DNA from: Chloroflexota bacterium
GTDB lineage: Bacteria; Chloroflexota; Dormibacteria; Dormibacterales; Dormibacteraceae
DNA: 55,813 nt
Assembly: GCA_005881275.1 (NCBI GenBank)
Contig: VBEF01000019.1
Location: 1-55,813 of the forward strand
Direction: 5' to 3'
In this document: piece by piece, positions 6,404 through 15,123 of the stretch
Position numbering within the stretch: the stretch's first letter is position 1
How the letters are laid out: each line of letters opens with the position of its first letter
Made by a program: the position numbers and the translations under genes
Notes under the pieces: model-generated
Seen by the model: the letters and a program-made list of their open reading frames with translations, nothing else
Told to the model about the DNA's origin: nothing
Databases searched by the model: none

Positions 6404-9400
6404 TTGAGGACGACGCCCTACGTCGAGCTTCACAGCCACTCGAACTTCTCATTCCTTGACGGCGGCTCACATCCCTACGAGCTGGCAATGCGTGCCGCTG
6501 AGCTCGAGATGCCGGCACTCGCGATCACGGACCGGGGCGGCGTCTACGGCGCGGTGCGCCACCTCCAGGCTTGCCGCAAGCTCGGCGTCAAGCCGATCAT
6601 CGGCACCGCCCTCGAGGTCGATGGCGAGGAGCTCATCCTCATCGCCCGCAATCTCCGTGGCTATTCGAATCTCTGCCGGCTCCTGAGTCACGCCCACGCA
6701 GACCAGCCAAAAGGTGAAGCGCGGACGACGTTGGAGAAGGTTGCCGAGCATCGCGGCGATCTCTTCTATCTGAGCGCGACCGACAGCGAGTCGCGCTTGC
6801 GGGATCTCCTCGAGGCGCTAGGCACGGAGAACGTATTCAGCGAGCTCCACCACCACCTGCGGCCGCAGGACCAGTGGGTGCTGGAAGGTCGAGCCGCCAT
6901 GGCGAAGCGCTGTGGCGCTCGCGTGGTCGCCACAAACCAGGTTCACTACCACGTATCCGCGCGCCGGCGGCTGCACGACGTGATGGTCGCCATCCGCCAC
7001 CGCGCCACGCTGGAGGAGGCGAGGCCTCACCTCTTCCTCAACTCCGAGCACCACCTCAAAGACGGTGCAGCCCTGCGTCCGTTGTTTGCCGGCCACGCTG
7101 AGGCCCTGGCCACACCGTGGGAGATAGCGCAGGAGTGCGATGTCGACCTCGACTTCCGCAAGGTGCGATTTCCGGGCTATCCGGTGCCAGACGGCGAGAC
7201 GCCCTTCTCATTTCTCTACAACCTCTGCTTCGAAGGCGTCCGCGAGCGCTACAGACCGATCACTCCGGCAGTCGCCCACCGCCTTCAGCACGAGCTGGAG
7301 GTGATCGAGAAGACCGGCCTCGCAGAGTTCTTCCTCATCAACTGGGACCTCATGCGTTTCGCCCGCGACCACGGCGTGCCGGGGCAGGGCCGTGGATCGG
7401 CCGCCGACTCGATCGTCGCGTACGTGCTCGGGATCACCCGCGTCGACCCCATCGAGCACAACCTGCTGTTCGAGCGCTTCCTCCACGAGGAGATGACCAG
7501 CACGCCGGACATCGACATCGATTTCTCCACGGAGCACCGGGAGCAGGTCATCCAGTACATCTACGAGAAGTACGGCTGGGAGCGAACCGGGATGGTCTGC
7601 AACGTGGTCACCTTCCAGCCTCGGATGGCGATCCGGCAGGTCGGCAAGGCGCTCGGGTTCTCAGCCGAGCTGCTGGACCGCCTCGCCAAAGGCGTCGACC
7701 GATGGTTCACAGAGGACGTCGAGGACTCGATGCTGAGCTCGGTTCCGCCGCCGGCAATGCGGCCGCAGAGCTGGCAGCAGTTCCTCGAGCTGTGCCGCGA
7801 GGTCATCGAGTTCCCTCGCCACCTCTCGATTCACAACGGCGGCATGCTGGTCACAGGCGAGCCCCTTGTCGACATCGCTCCTGTCGAGCCGGCCGCGATG
7901 GAAGGGCGGCGCGTCGTCCAGTTCAACAAGGACGACGTCGAGGACCTCGGCCTGATCAAGATGGACATGCTCGGCCTCCGGACCCTGTCGGTTGTGGCGG
8001 AAGCGCTCGAGCTGATCAAGGACACGACCGGCGTGCGGCCGGACCTCGACCAGCTGGCGCTGAAGGACCGTGAAGTGTTCGAGATGTGCAGCCAGGCGGA
8101 CACCATCGGCGTCTTCCAGATCGAGTCGCGTGCGCAGATGCAGACCCTGCCACGAACGCGGCCTCAGACCTTCAACGACCTCGTGGTCGAGGTGGCCATC
8201 ATCCGGCCTGGACCGATCCAGGGCAACGCCGTCCATCCCTACATCCGGCGCAAGCAGGGACGTGAGCAGGTCACCTATGCGCATCCGCTGCTCGAGCCCA
8301 TCCTCAAAGACACGCTGGGCGTGATCCTGTATCAGGAACAGATCATCGAGATCGCGATGTTTGTCGCCGGCATGAGGCCCGGGCGCGCCGACGGATTCCG
8401 CCGAGCCATGACCCGCCACCTCAATCGAGTCGAGATGTCATCACTCGAGGACGAGTTCATCAGCGGCTGCCTCGCCAACGATGTTCCGCGCGAGTTGGCG
8501 GACCAGCTGTTCGCCGCGGTGCAGGGATTCGCTGTTTACGGGTTCTGCCGCTCGCACGCCGCCGCCTTCGCACGCACCGCATACGAGACGGCGTGGATGA
8601 AGCTGCATCACCCGGTCGAGTTCGGTTGCGGGCTGCTCAACAATCAACCGATGGGCTTCTACCACCCGAGTGTGCTGGTTGAAGACCTGAAGCGGCACGG
8701 CGTAAAAGCGCTGCCGGTCGACATCAATCGCTCAGACGTCCGCTGCTTGCCTGAACGTCTCGAATCCGGCCTCGCCATGCGTATCGGGTTCAACTACGTC
8801 CGCGATCTCGGCGAGGAGGGCCGCAAAGCGATTGTCGGCGAGCGCGATCGCGGCGGACCTTACCGAACTTTCGATGATTACCTGAGCCGGCTCCGCGGCG
8901 GACCGATCGGTCCTCGTGCGGTCCGCAACCTCGTCATGGTCGGCGCCTTCGACCGGCTCGGACAGCCCCGTCGCGAGCTGCTGTGGGGCTGGCAGGAGAG
9001 GTGGCACGGCAAAGGACTCAGGCGCGGCATCGACAAACAATCCGAGCTGCGCCTCAACGGCACAGCCCCCGCGCTGCCGAACATCGACGCCTTCGATGTC
9101 AACCATCTCGAATACCGGATCTCAGACCTCTCGACCGGCCACCACCTGATCCACTTCTGCCGGGACCGATTGAGGGCGCTGGGCGCGCTCGAAAGCAACA
9201 AGCTCTCCTCGATCGGCAACAACAAGAAGGTCCGTGTCGCGGGACTTGTCATCACCCGCCAGGCACCGAGCACGGCCAAGAAGATTCGTTTCTTCACCCT
9301 CGAGGACGAGTTCGGCCAGGTCAACGTGACCATCAAACCCGACATTTACGATCGTTACCGCCAGGTGGCCAACCGTCAGCCCATCCTGATCATCGACGGC

Positions 9401-9502
9401 GTGATGCAGCGCCAGGACGGTGTGCATTCCGTGCTCGCAAGCCACATCCAGGCACTCGACGGCGTGCCCCGACCGGCCCAGCGCTCGCACGACTACCGAT
9501 AA
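6404..9502 (+). CDS. dnaE2: Error-prone DNA polymerase III alpha, DnaE2/ImuC
   Basis: About 1,032 residues from a TTG at 6404, which puts the PHP motif YVELHSHSNFSFLDG at the expected N-terminus. An ATG at 6338 is in frame but would overlap the nucleotidyltransferase by 59 bases. The PHP domain spans residues 1-270. The polymerase core has GRGSAADS and the catalytic PDIDIDF near residue 365; an OB-fold (VRVAGLVITRQ) lies near the C-terminus. The length and lack of the tau-binding tail match DnaE2 rather than replicative DnaE. It is the active translesion polymerase partnered by ImuA and ImuB and should be damage-induced via the LexA promoter upstream. Confidence 0.93.
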   Translation: MRTTPYVELHSHSNFSFLDGGSHPYELAMRAAELEMPALAITDRGGVYGAVRHLQACRKLGVKPIIGTALEVDGEELILIARNLRGYSNLCRLLSHAHADQPKGEARTTLEKVAEHRGDLFYLSATDSESRLRDLLEALGTENVFSELHHHLRPQDQWVLEGRAAMAKRCGARVVATNQVHYHVSARRRLHDVMVAIRHRATLEEARPHLFLNSEHHLKDGAALRPLFAGHAEALATPWEIAQECDVDLDFRKVRFPGYPVPDGETPFSFLYNLCFEGVRERYRPITPAVAHRLQHELEVIEKTGLAEFFLINWDLMRFARDHGVPGQGRGSAADSIVAYVLGITRVDPIEHNLLFERFLHEEMTSTPDIDIDFSTEHREQVIQYIYEKYGWERTGMVCNVVTFQPRMAIRQVGKALGFSAELLDRLAKGVDRWFTEDVEDSMLSSVPPPAMRPQSWQQFLELCREVIEFPRHLSIHNGGMLVTGEPLVDIAPVEPAAMEGRRVVQFNKDDVEDLGLIKMDMLGLRTLSVVAEALELIKDTTGVRPDLDQLALKDREVFEMCSQADTIGVFQIESRAQMQTLPRTRPQTFNDLVVEVAIIRPGPIQGNAVHPYIRRKQGREQVTYAHPLLEPILKDTLGVILYQEQIIEIAMFVAGMRPGRADGFRRAMTRHLNRVEMSSLEDEFISGCLANDVPRELADQLFAAVQGFAVYGFCRSHAAAFARTAYETAWMKLHHPVEFGCGLLNNQPMGFYHPSVLVEDLKRHGVKALPVDINRSDVRCLPERLESGLAMRIGFNYVRDLGEEGRKAIVGERDRGGPYRTFDDYLSRLRGGPIGPRAVRNLVMVGAFDRLGQPRRELLWGWQERWHGKGLRRGIDKQSELRLNGTAPALPNIDAFDVNHLEYRISDLSTGHHLIHFCRDRLRALGALESNKLSSIGNNKKVRVAGLVITRQAPSTAKKIRFFTLEDEFGQVNVTIKPDIYDRYRQVANRQPILIIDGVMQRQDGVHSVLASHIQALDGVPRPAQRSHDYR

Positions 9503-9519
9503 GACATGATTCTGTGCCG

Positions 9520-10221
9520 ATGTCCCGCGAACATTGGGAAAAGCAGGCGTCGAACTGGGCAGCCTGGGCGCGTACTCCTGACTTCGACGCCTACTGGAAA
9601 TACTCACCCGCCTTCTTTGAGCTCGTCCCTCCACCGCGAGGCCGCACGCTGGAAGTCGGTTGCGGCGAAGGGAGGGTCACACGAGACCTGGCGAAACGAG
9701 GCCATCGCGTCGTGGGGGTCGACGCCACAGCCGACTTGATACGCCTCGCCCGCGACGCGGACCCCGCTAATACGTACCTGAGATGCGATGCCGCCGCACT
9801 TCCCTTCGCGGACGGATCCTTCGACCTCGCCGTGTTCTACAACTCACTAATGGATGTCGACGATATGGAAGCTGCCCTGCAGGAAGCCACCCGGGTGCTC
9901 CGCCCCGATGGCGTGCTGTGCGCCTGCGTCACCCATCCGATCGCCGACGCCGGACGCTTCGAGTCGAGCGACGCCAACGCCAGATTCCTGGTCGAGGGCA
10001 ATTACCTCGGGCCGAGACGCTGGCTCCAGCTCCCGACCGTTGATCGCGACGGTCTGAGCATGGACTTTTCAGGTTGGGCGTACCCAATGGAAGCCTATTT
10101 CCGAGCCCTGGAGGGTGCTGGCTTCATGGTCCACGCGTTGCGCGAGCCGGCAGCCGATGACGACCAGCGTTGGCACCGCCTGCCGCTCTTCCTGATGTGG
10201 CGCGCCGTCAAAATCGCCTAG
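9520..10221 (+). CDS. Class I SAM-dependent methyltransferase
   Basis: 233 residues from ATG 9520, 17 bases after dnaE2. SAM-binding motif I is LEVGCGEGRVTRDL near residue 44, the acidic residue ending strand 2 is GVDAT, motif II/III is CDAAALPFADGSFDLAV and RVLRPDGVL follows, all typical of the Methyltransf_11 family. The N-terminal half is preceded by HWEKQASNWAAWAR, common in small-molecule methyltransferases. Its close spacing to dnaE2 means it may be co-transcribed in the SOS operon. Substrate unknown. Confidence 0.85.
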   Translation: MSREHWEKQASNWAAWARTPDFDAYWKYSPAFFELVPPPRGRTLEVGCGEGRVTRDLAKRGHRVVGVDATADLIRLARDADPANTYLRCDAAALPFADGSFDLAVFYNSLMDVDDMEAALQEATRVLRPDGVLCACVTHPIADAGRFESSDANARFLVEGNYLGPRRWLQLPTVDRDGLSMDFSGWAYPMEAYFRALEGAGFMVHALREPAADDDQRWHRLPLFLMWRAVKIA

Positions 10222-10321
10222 GACAATTCCTTACTTTCTGTAGCCAGCGGCGGGCCTTTTGCCCCAAGCTATGGGCCTACACCCGAATTCGTCCTAGCAA
10301 CCCCCAAAGGAAAACACCGAA

Positions 10322-10900
10322 ATGTCGACCGCTCGAGAACTCGAAGACATCGCCCGCGACCTGATCAAGCACCAGCACGACCATCCCCCGGTGCGTGACT
10401 TGAACCGCGAGATCGAACGCCGTCTCACATTCCCCGACCGCGTCGCCGACGACTTCTCGCGTCTGGTCGGGAGCTGGGTGTTCGTGCTCGTCCAGGTGGG
10501 AATCATGGTCGTCTGGATCGGACTCAACGTGTTCAACCTGATCCGCCCGTGGGACCGCTACCCGTTCTTCTTCCTCAACTTCATCCTCAGCCTCGAGGCA
10601 GCCATCTGGGTCTCAGTCGTGCTGATGGCCCTCAACAGGCTCTCCGACCGCGATCGGCTGCGCGCCCAGCAGGACTACGAGCTCAACGTCAAGGCCGAGG
10701 AGGAGCTCAAGGCTTTGATGAATCACCTGATGCACCAGGACGAGATCCTCCTCCAGATCGTCAACCGGCTCGACCGCGGCGACCGCGAGATGAAGCGTCT
10801 GGCACGGCGTCTGGAGGACGCTATCGCCTCCAACAGCGAAACCCCGGCGCCGAAGCTCGCCGGCCCGGACCGTCCACCGGTGGGCGTCCCGGCCCCGTAA
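10322..10900 (+). CDS. DUF1003 membrane protein
   Basis: 192 residues with AAAGGA upstream of the ATG. Two membrane helices (around residues 46-66 and 82-103) frame the DUF1003 signature WDRYPFFFLNFILSLEAA and end in LMALNRLSDRDRLRAQQDYE. The C-terminus is a charged coiled-coil-like helix and a Pro-rich tail. DUF1003 proteins are widespread small inner-membrane proteins of unknown function. The gene follows the methyltransferase by 100 bases and ends 13 bases from a convergent gene. Confidence 0.85.
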   Translation: MSTARELEDIARDLIKHQHDHPPVRDLNREIERRLTFPDRVADDFSRLVGSWVFVLVQVGIMVVWIGLNVFNLIRPWDRYPFFFLNFILSLEAAIWVSVVLMALNRLSDRDRLRAQQDYELNVKAEEELKALMNHLMHQDEILLQIVNRLDRGDREMKRLARRLEDAIASNSETPAPKLAGPDRPPVGVPAP

Positions 10901-10913
10901 ATCAGGCCGTCGC

Positions 10914-12860
10914 CTAGCCGACGCGGTAGACCGCGTACTCGCCGTCGTCGTAGACCACGGTGCCGTGCTGCTCCCAGTAGGCGCGGTTGCCCCCGCGCGA
11001 TATTTCCTGCGGGCCGATCATCACGTAGCCGATGCCGTACTTACGCACGAGCTCCTCGGCGGACGCGTCGCCCTGGAGGATCTTGCTGTCGTCATCCGTC
11101 TTCTGGATGTAGTCGGCGAGCCCGTATGTCCACAACCAGCCTGGATAGCCGATGAGCTCGCGGCGACCGGCGAGCGTCGGGATCGGACTGTTGTGTTCGC
11201 CTGCGACGGCAAAGATGGCGGTCGGGTTGGTGTTGTGCCGGACCCAATCCGCGACCTTGAGGCCGCCCGGATCGGTGAAGAGCACCCTGCTCTGAGTGAA
11301 ATCGGACGCCCGCGTCAGGTCAAGCACTCCTGACAGCCCCAACAGGACCATCATCGCAACCGCCGCCGTCACGGCGACGCGTCCAGCGCGCAGCAGTCCG
11401 GCCAGCGCACCGCCGACCAGCACGCTGCCGAGCAGCGCCCAGAAAATGAAGAACTTGGTGTTATCCCAGGGCCAGGGCTGGAGAACGATGATGTTCGGAA
11501 CCACAAACCACAGCCACATCGGCGCAAACCACTTTGGAAAGGCGGTCGGAAACCATCGGACCAGAGCCTGACCCGCAATCACCAACGGCAGCAGCAGCGA
11601 TGTGTTCCAGATCCAGAATCCGCCGAAGTCGAGGGGAAACAACCAGATCCCGTCGCGCTGCCAGTCGGTGAAGGAAAGCCATCCCGGCTGAAGGCAGTAG
11701 CCGTTGATCGACGCAAGATCACCGCAGACGCTCGTGTTGTCGGGTGGCAACATCCACAGGACCACCGGCACTCCCATCACGAGCGCGGGAGCGAAGAAGC
11801 CCAACCACTCGCGGCGGCGATAGGAGAGGGCCCAGAAGACTGGGAGCGCCACAACGGTGCCGTAAGCGTGAACGTGAAACAGCGGGAGCAGCCCCGCCAC
11901 GACGCCGGCGAAGATGAACGGCCGCCAACCCAGCCGGTTCCGCACTGCGATCCAGAGAACGACAAACAGGATCAGCGCCAGGCTGAACCCGAACAGCGTC
12001 GAGCGCTGCGGCACGAGGTAAGCAAGCACCGGGTTCAGCCACTGCAGGTTTACGTCGCGGTTGAGCGTGTACTCGCGCGGAAGATGTTCGAGCGCGGCCA
12101 GCCCGCCATGTTGCAGGTCGGACAAGAGGTACACAAAACCGAGGCCGCCGCTCAGGAGGAACACGAACACCGCCACGGCCGCCACAACCCGACTCGCAGC
12201 GAAGCGAAGCGCCGCGAGATAGAGGACGCCCGGAAACGCAAGGCCAAGCATCGCGCTCGTCGCTGTGATCGACTCGGTGAGCGAAAGGCCCACACGAACG
12301 AGATCGGCGGCGAGAAAGTCGATCATGAAGGGGTAGCCCATGCGGTGTCCCGCATCGATCGGATACTCGGGCGGAAAGTTGTGGCCGTAAGCGAATGAAC
12401 CGGCGAAGCTCAGGTGCACCGCCCAGTCGCCCCAGACGTTGATGTAGCCGGCATACAGACCCGCCGGCGTGTACACGTACGCCTGGTGCAGAAAGTGGAT
12501 GGTCCAGGCGCCGCAGACGACCATCACCGCAAGCAAAGGCCATGGATGACCGCTGGCCCCCACTGGCATGGACCATCGGCCCCGGGCCTCGCGCCAATCG
12601 GCGCGAAGCCGGGTGCGGCCAACCACAAAACCGAATGCACCCAACGCAATGGCGATCGCAAACCCGAGGGCAACGGTGGGCAATGTGACGTCCCGGACGA
12701 CTAGCGAGGGGACGAACGTGGCCGCCGCCGTGGCCATCGCACCGAGCACGGAGCCGAACAGAACGCGCTCCTCGAGCCCGAGTGGGACACCGGACAGGTA
12801 CGTGACACCGAATCCCGCCGCCGCGGAAGCGGCCAGGAAAACGGCGGGGGCTAGTTCCAA
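10914..12860 (-). CDS. Large polytopic membrane protein, GT-C-like
   Basis: About 648 residues if started at the TTG at 12860, ten bases inside the upstream PMT gene. The longer frame reaching 13283 would simply overlap PMT and its extra N-terminus looks like shadow sequence. There are roughly a dozen hydrophobic helices, with an early luminal-type loop (residues ~105-165, DAGHRMGYPF) and a C-terminal extracytoplasmic domain (DWVRHNTNPTAIFAVAGEH). This layout is that of GT-C glycosyltransferases using polyprenyl-phosphate sugars. No family-specific motif is certain. The neighbouring PMT gene supports a role in cell-envelope or protein glycosylation. Confidence 0.6.
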   Translation of the reverse strand: MELAPAVFLAASAAAGFGVTYLSGVPLGLEERVLFGSVLGAMATAAATFVPSLVVRDVTLPTVALGFAIAIALGAFGFVVGRTRLRADWREARGRWSMPVGASGHPWPLLAVMVVCGAWTIHFLHQAYVYTPAGLYAGYINVWGDWAVHLSFAGSFAYGHNFPPEYPIDAGHRMGYPFMIDFLAADLVRVGLSLTESITATSAMLGLAFPGVLYLAALRFAASRVVAAVAVFVFLLSGGLGFVYLLSDLQHGGLAALEHLPREYTLNRDVNLQWLNPVLAYLVPQRSTLFGFSLALILFVVLWIAVRNRLGWRPFIFAGVVAGLLPLFHVHAYGTVVALPVFWALSYRRREWLGFFAPALVMGVPVVLWMLPPDNTSVCGDLASINGYCLQPGWLSFTDWQRDGIWLFPLDFGGFWIWNTSLLLPLVIAGQALVRWFPTAFPKWFAPMWLWFVVPNIIVLQPWPWDNTKFFIFWALLGSVLVGGALAGLLRAGRVAVTAAVAMMVLLGLSGVLDLTRASDFTQSRVLFTDPGGLKVADWVRHNTNPTAIFAVAGEHNSPIPTLAGRRELIGYPGWLWTYGLADYIQKTDDDSKILQGDASAEELVRKYGIGYVMIGPQEISRGGNRAYWEQHGTVVYDDGEYAVYRVG

Positions 12861-14512
12861 CAGAACAGCTGAGGCTGGGAAGGCGGAAGGTTCGGCTTGC
12901 AGTTGACCAGCCAGAGCTTCGGCCCCCAGATCGGCGTGCCGGAGCTCAAGTAATACGCGGGCTGGGAAAGCGGCAGCGCCGTCCAGTTCGGATAGAAATA
13001 TCCGAAGAACAGGGCCGCGATGCCGAGGTATCCCGCGACGAGGAGCTCGCGCCTCGGTCGCCTCACCGTTTCGGCCACATGCGCGAGGACAAAAGCAAGC
13101 GCGAGGACCATGAAGATCAGGCCGCCGAACATGTGGTACATGAACAGCACGCGCGTGATCGGAAACCACGGCGCGTATTGCGTGATGAATCCGAGCAGGA
13201 TCAATGCGGCCGCGAAGCTTCGGCGCCGAACGATGAAATACGGCAGTGCCGCGACGCAGGGAAGGCTCGTCCACCAGATCCACGGGTTGCCGAGGTTCGA
13301 CATGCGGGCGATGAGCGGCTGCCCCGTGAAGTGGTCAATGCCGAGATTGGTGTATTCGGCGTAGTAGAGAACCGGCCGCGCGAGTAACGGCCATGACCAC
13401 GCGGGCGAACCATATGGATGCGTGGCGTTCAGGTTGCGGTGGTAGTTGAACGACTCGACCTGGTATTTGACGAGATCCGAGATGCTCTGGAACTGGCCGC
13501 GAGCAAAGAACGGATACCAGGCCACGACGTAGATCCCGAGCGGAATGATGACGAGCGCGATGATCGCCACCGAGAGGTACGCCGGCCAGTACACACTGGA
13601 GATCGCCGTTCGTTCACCGCTGCGCGACGAGAGGAAGGGCCAGCCCGACGGTCCAAACTCGACCTTGAGGCTGCGCAGCGCGATACGCAAAACGAGAAGG
13701 AAGACGATGCTGGCCCACGCGGCGAGGACGATCCATTTCGCGGCGATGCCGATGCCGAGCACGGTGCCGAGTGCGAGCAGAGACAGCATCGACGCGTTGA
13801 ACGAGCGGCTCTGGATATGGACCAGGAACAAGAAGTACGAGGCGAGGATGAAAAAGATCGGAAAGATGTCGATCATGCCGATGCGCGACTGGATGAAGAA
13901 CATGCCGTCGAAGCACGCCAGAGTCGCCGCCGCGATGGCGAAGATCCGGTTCGGCCATAAGCGCTTCGCGAGCAGATACATCATCGGGATGCACAGCGTT
14001 CCGAAGAGGCATGCCGCGATCCGCCATCCAAAAGTGTTGAAGCCGAGATCGATGTAGTCGCCGCGGGCGCCCTGGAATGTAGCTCGGTACCATCCGTAGC
14101 CCCACTCCCCGGCGGCGATCAGCTCCTTCGCAAGCGGCGGCTCTGGGTCGAAGTACGAGTACTGGCAGTCCTTGGTGGTCGGGTGGCACTGCTCGATTCC
14201 CTTGACGTCCCTGCGGGCATCGTCCGGAAAGTAGACCTCGTCGAAGACCTGCCCATTGGGCGGCGAGAGCTGGCCGTTGGCGTCCGCATAGCCGCGGTTG
14301 AACGGGTAGGCCAGGCCGCAGAGAGTGCCAGGGTCGCCCTGGGGATTGATCGGCGTGCTCGAGACGCAGTCGGTGATCCAGGGGCCCTGGAGCGGGTGGA
14401 CGAAGAAATCCGGGAGGATTGGGCTGAAGAAGCGCAGGACGAAGGCCACCGCTGTGAGACTGAGCAAGGCGACGAGGTCGTATCGGTCGAAGTAGGTGTG
14501 GGACCCCCTCAC
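12851..14512 (-). CDS. PMT-family protein O-mannosyltransferase
   Basis: 553 residues. The first extracytoplasmic loop contains VFDEVYFPDDA with the conserved Asp-Glu pair used by PMT/GT39 enzymes. It is followed by YFDPEPPLAKELIA (the hPPLgK motif) and FDGMFFIQSRIGMIDI, a hallmark membrane segment of the family. About ten further helices follow, then a soluble C-terminal tail with YYLSSG. These enzymes transfer mannose from polyprenyl-phosphate-mannose to Ser/Thr of secreted proteins. The start overlaps the stop of the PH-like gene by four bases. Family assignment is strong; protein substrates are unknown. Confidence 0.85.
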   Translation of the reverse strand: MRGSHTYFDRYDLVALLSLTAVAFVLRFFSPILPDFFVHPLQGPWITDCVSSTPINPQGDPGTLCGLAYPFNRGYADANGQLSPPNGQVFDEVYFPDDARRDVKGIEQCHPTTKDCQYSYFDPEPPLAKELIAAGEWGYGWYRATFQGARGDYIDLGFNTFGWRIAACLFGTLCIPMMYLLAKRLWPNRIFAIAAATLACFDGMFFIQSRIGMIDIFPIFFILASYFLFLVHIQSRSFNASMLSLLALGTVLGIGIAAKWIVLAAWASIVFLLVLRIALRSLKVEFGPSGWPFLSSRSGERTAISSVYWPAYLSVAIIALVIIPLGIYVVAWYPFFARGQFQSISDLVKYQVESFNYHRNLNATHPYGSPAWSWPLLARPVLYYAEYTNLGIDHFTGQPLIARMSNLGNPWIWWTSLPCVAALPYFIVRRRSFAAALILLGFITQYAPWFPITRVLFMYHMFGGLIFMVLALAFVLAHVAETVRRPRRELLVAGYLGIAALFFGYFYPNWTALPLSQPAYYLSSGTPIWGPKLWLVNCKPNLPPSQPQLFCWN

Positions 14513-15117
14513 CGGTGCCGTTTGCGTCGCTTGGCCCCACCCTGGTTCTGTCCGATTCGCTCGGGCAGGTGCGAGCTGATCTCCCAGACGACCGCGTCAG
14601 CGTCCGGCACTGGAATCGCGATCGTGTCCTCGAACATCAATCTCGCCTTGAACAGCCCGAGGCGTCTCTTGATCGCGGCCAGCTGGGTATCGTCACCGCG
14701 CACCCTGATGAACACCGCCGGTTTGTCGATGTGCTGCTTCATGATCGGGGCGATCATGCGGCTGCGCCGGTCCTGGAAGTGCTGCCTGAGCGGGAGCGCC
14801 CTCACCGACTTGATCGAGTCGTAGTCGATCGTGACGCTCGTCAACATGCTCGAGATCTGTACGCCCTCGTCCAGGACCTTGAGGTTGCTGCGCCAGCGGT
14901 ACAGAAGAATGGCGCCGCCCAGCAAAAGACCCGTTGGGATGTAGACAAGCCAGACCGCAAACGCCGGTGAGAACAGCTGCCGCTGGTAGATCGCGATGCC
15001 GGTCGCGACAACACCCGCTAGCAACAACAAGCCGGCGAAAAAGCGCTGCTGCATCCAGAGGTGGTGCGCGTACAGGTTCTGGTGCCGGGAGGTGCGGGAC
15101 GGGGCTGCGGTGCTCAA
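14509..15117 (-). CDS. Two-helix membrane protein with PH-like cytoplasmic domain
   Basis: 202 residues from a TTG start. Residues 25-45 and 52-74 form two membrane helices, followed by LKVLDEGVQISSMLTSVTIDYDSIKSV, a pattern of bacterial PH domains, and a beta-rich part ending in a basic Lys/Arg tail. It lies six bases after the glycerol kinase stop and is coupled to the PMT gene, so it probably belongs to the envelope-glycosylation part of the operon. No enzymatic motif; function unknown. Confidence 0.6.
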   Translation of the reverse strand: MSTAAPSRTSRHQNLYAHHLWMQQRFFAGLLLLAGVVATGIAIYQRQLFSPAFAVWLVYIPTGLLLGGAILLYRWRSNLKVLDEGVQISSMLTSVTIDYDSIKSVRALPLRQHFQDRRSRMIAPIMKQHIDKPAVFIRVRGDDTQLAAIKRRLGLFKARLMFEDTIAIPVPDADAVVWEISSHLPERIGQNQGGAKRRKRHR

Positions 15118-15123
15118 GAGGAA

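Noticed and set aside
12861-13283. Upstream extension of the GT-C-like protein into the PMT gene
   Set aside because: The extra 141 residues are Arg/Pro/His-rich shadow sequence of the PMT frame and not membrane-like.
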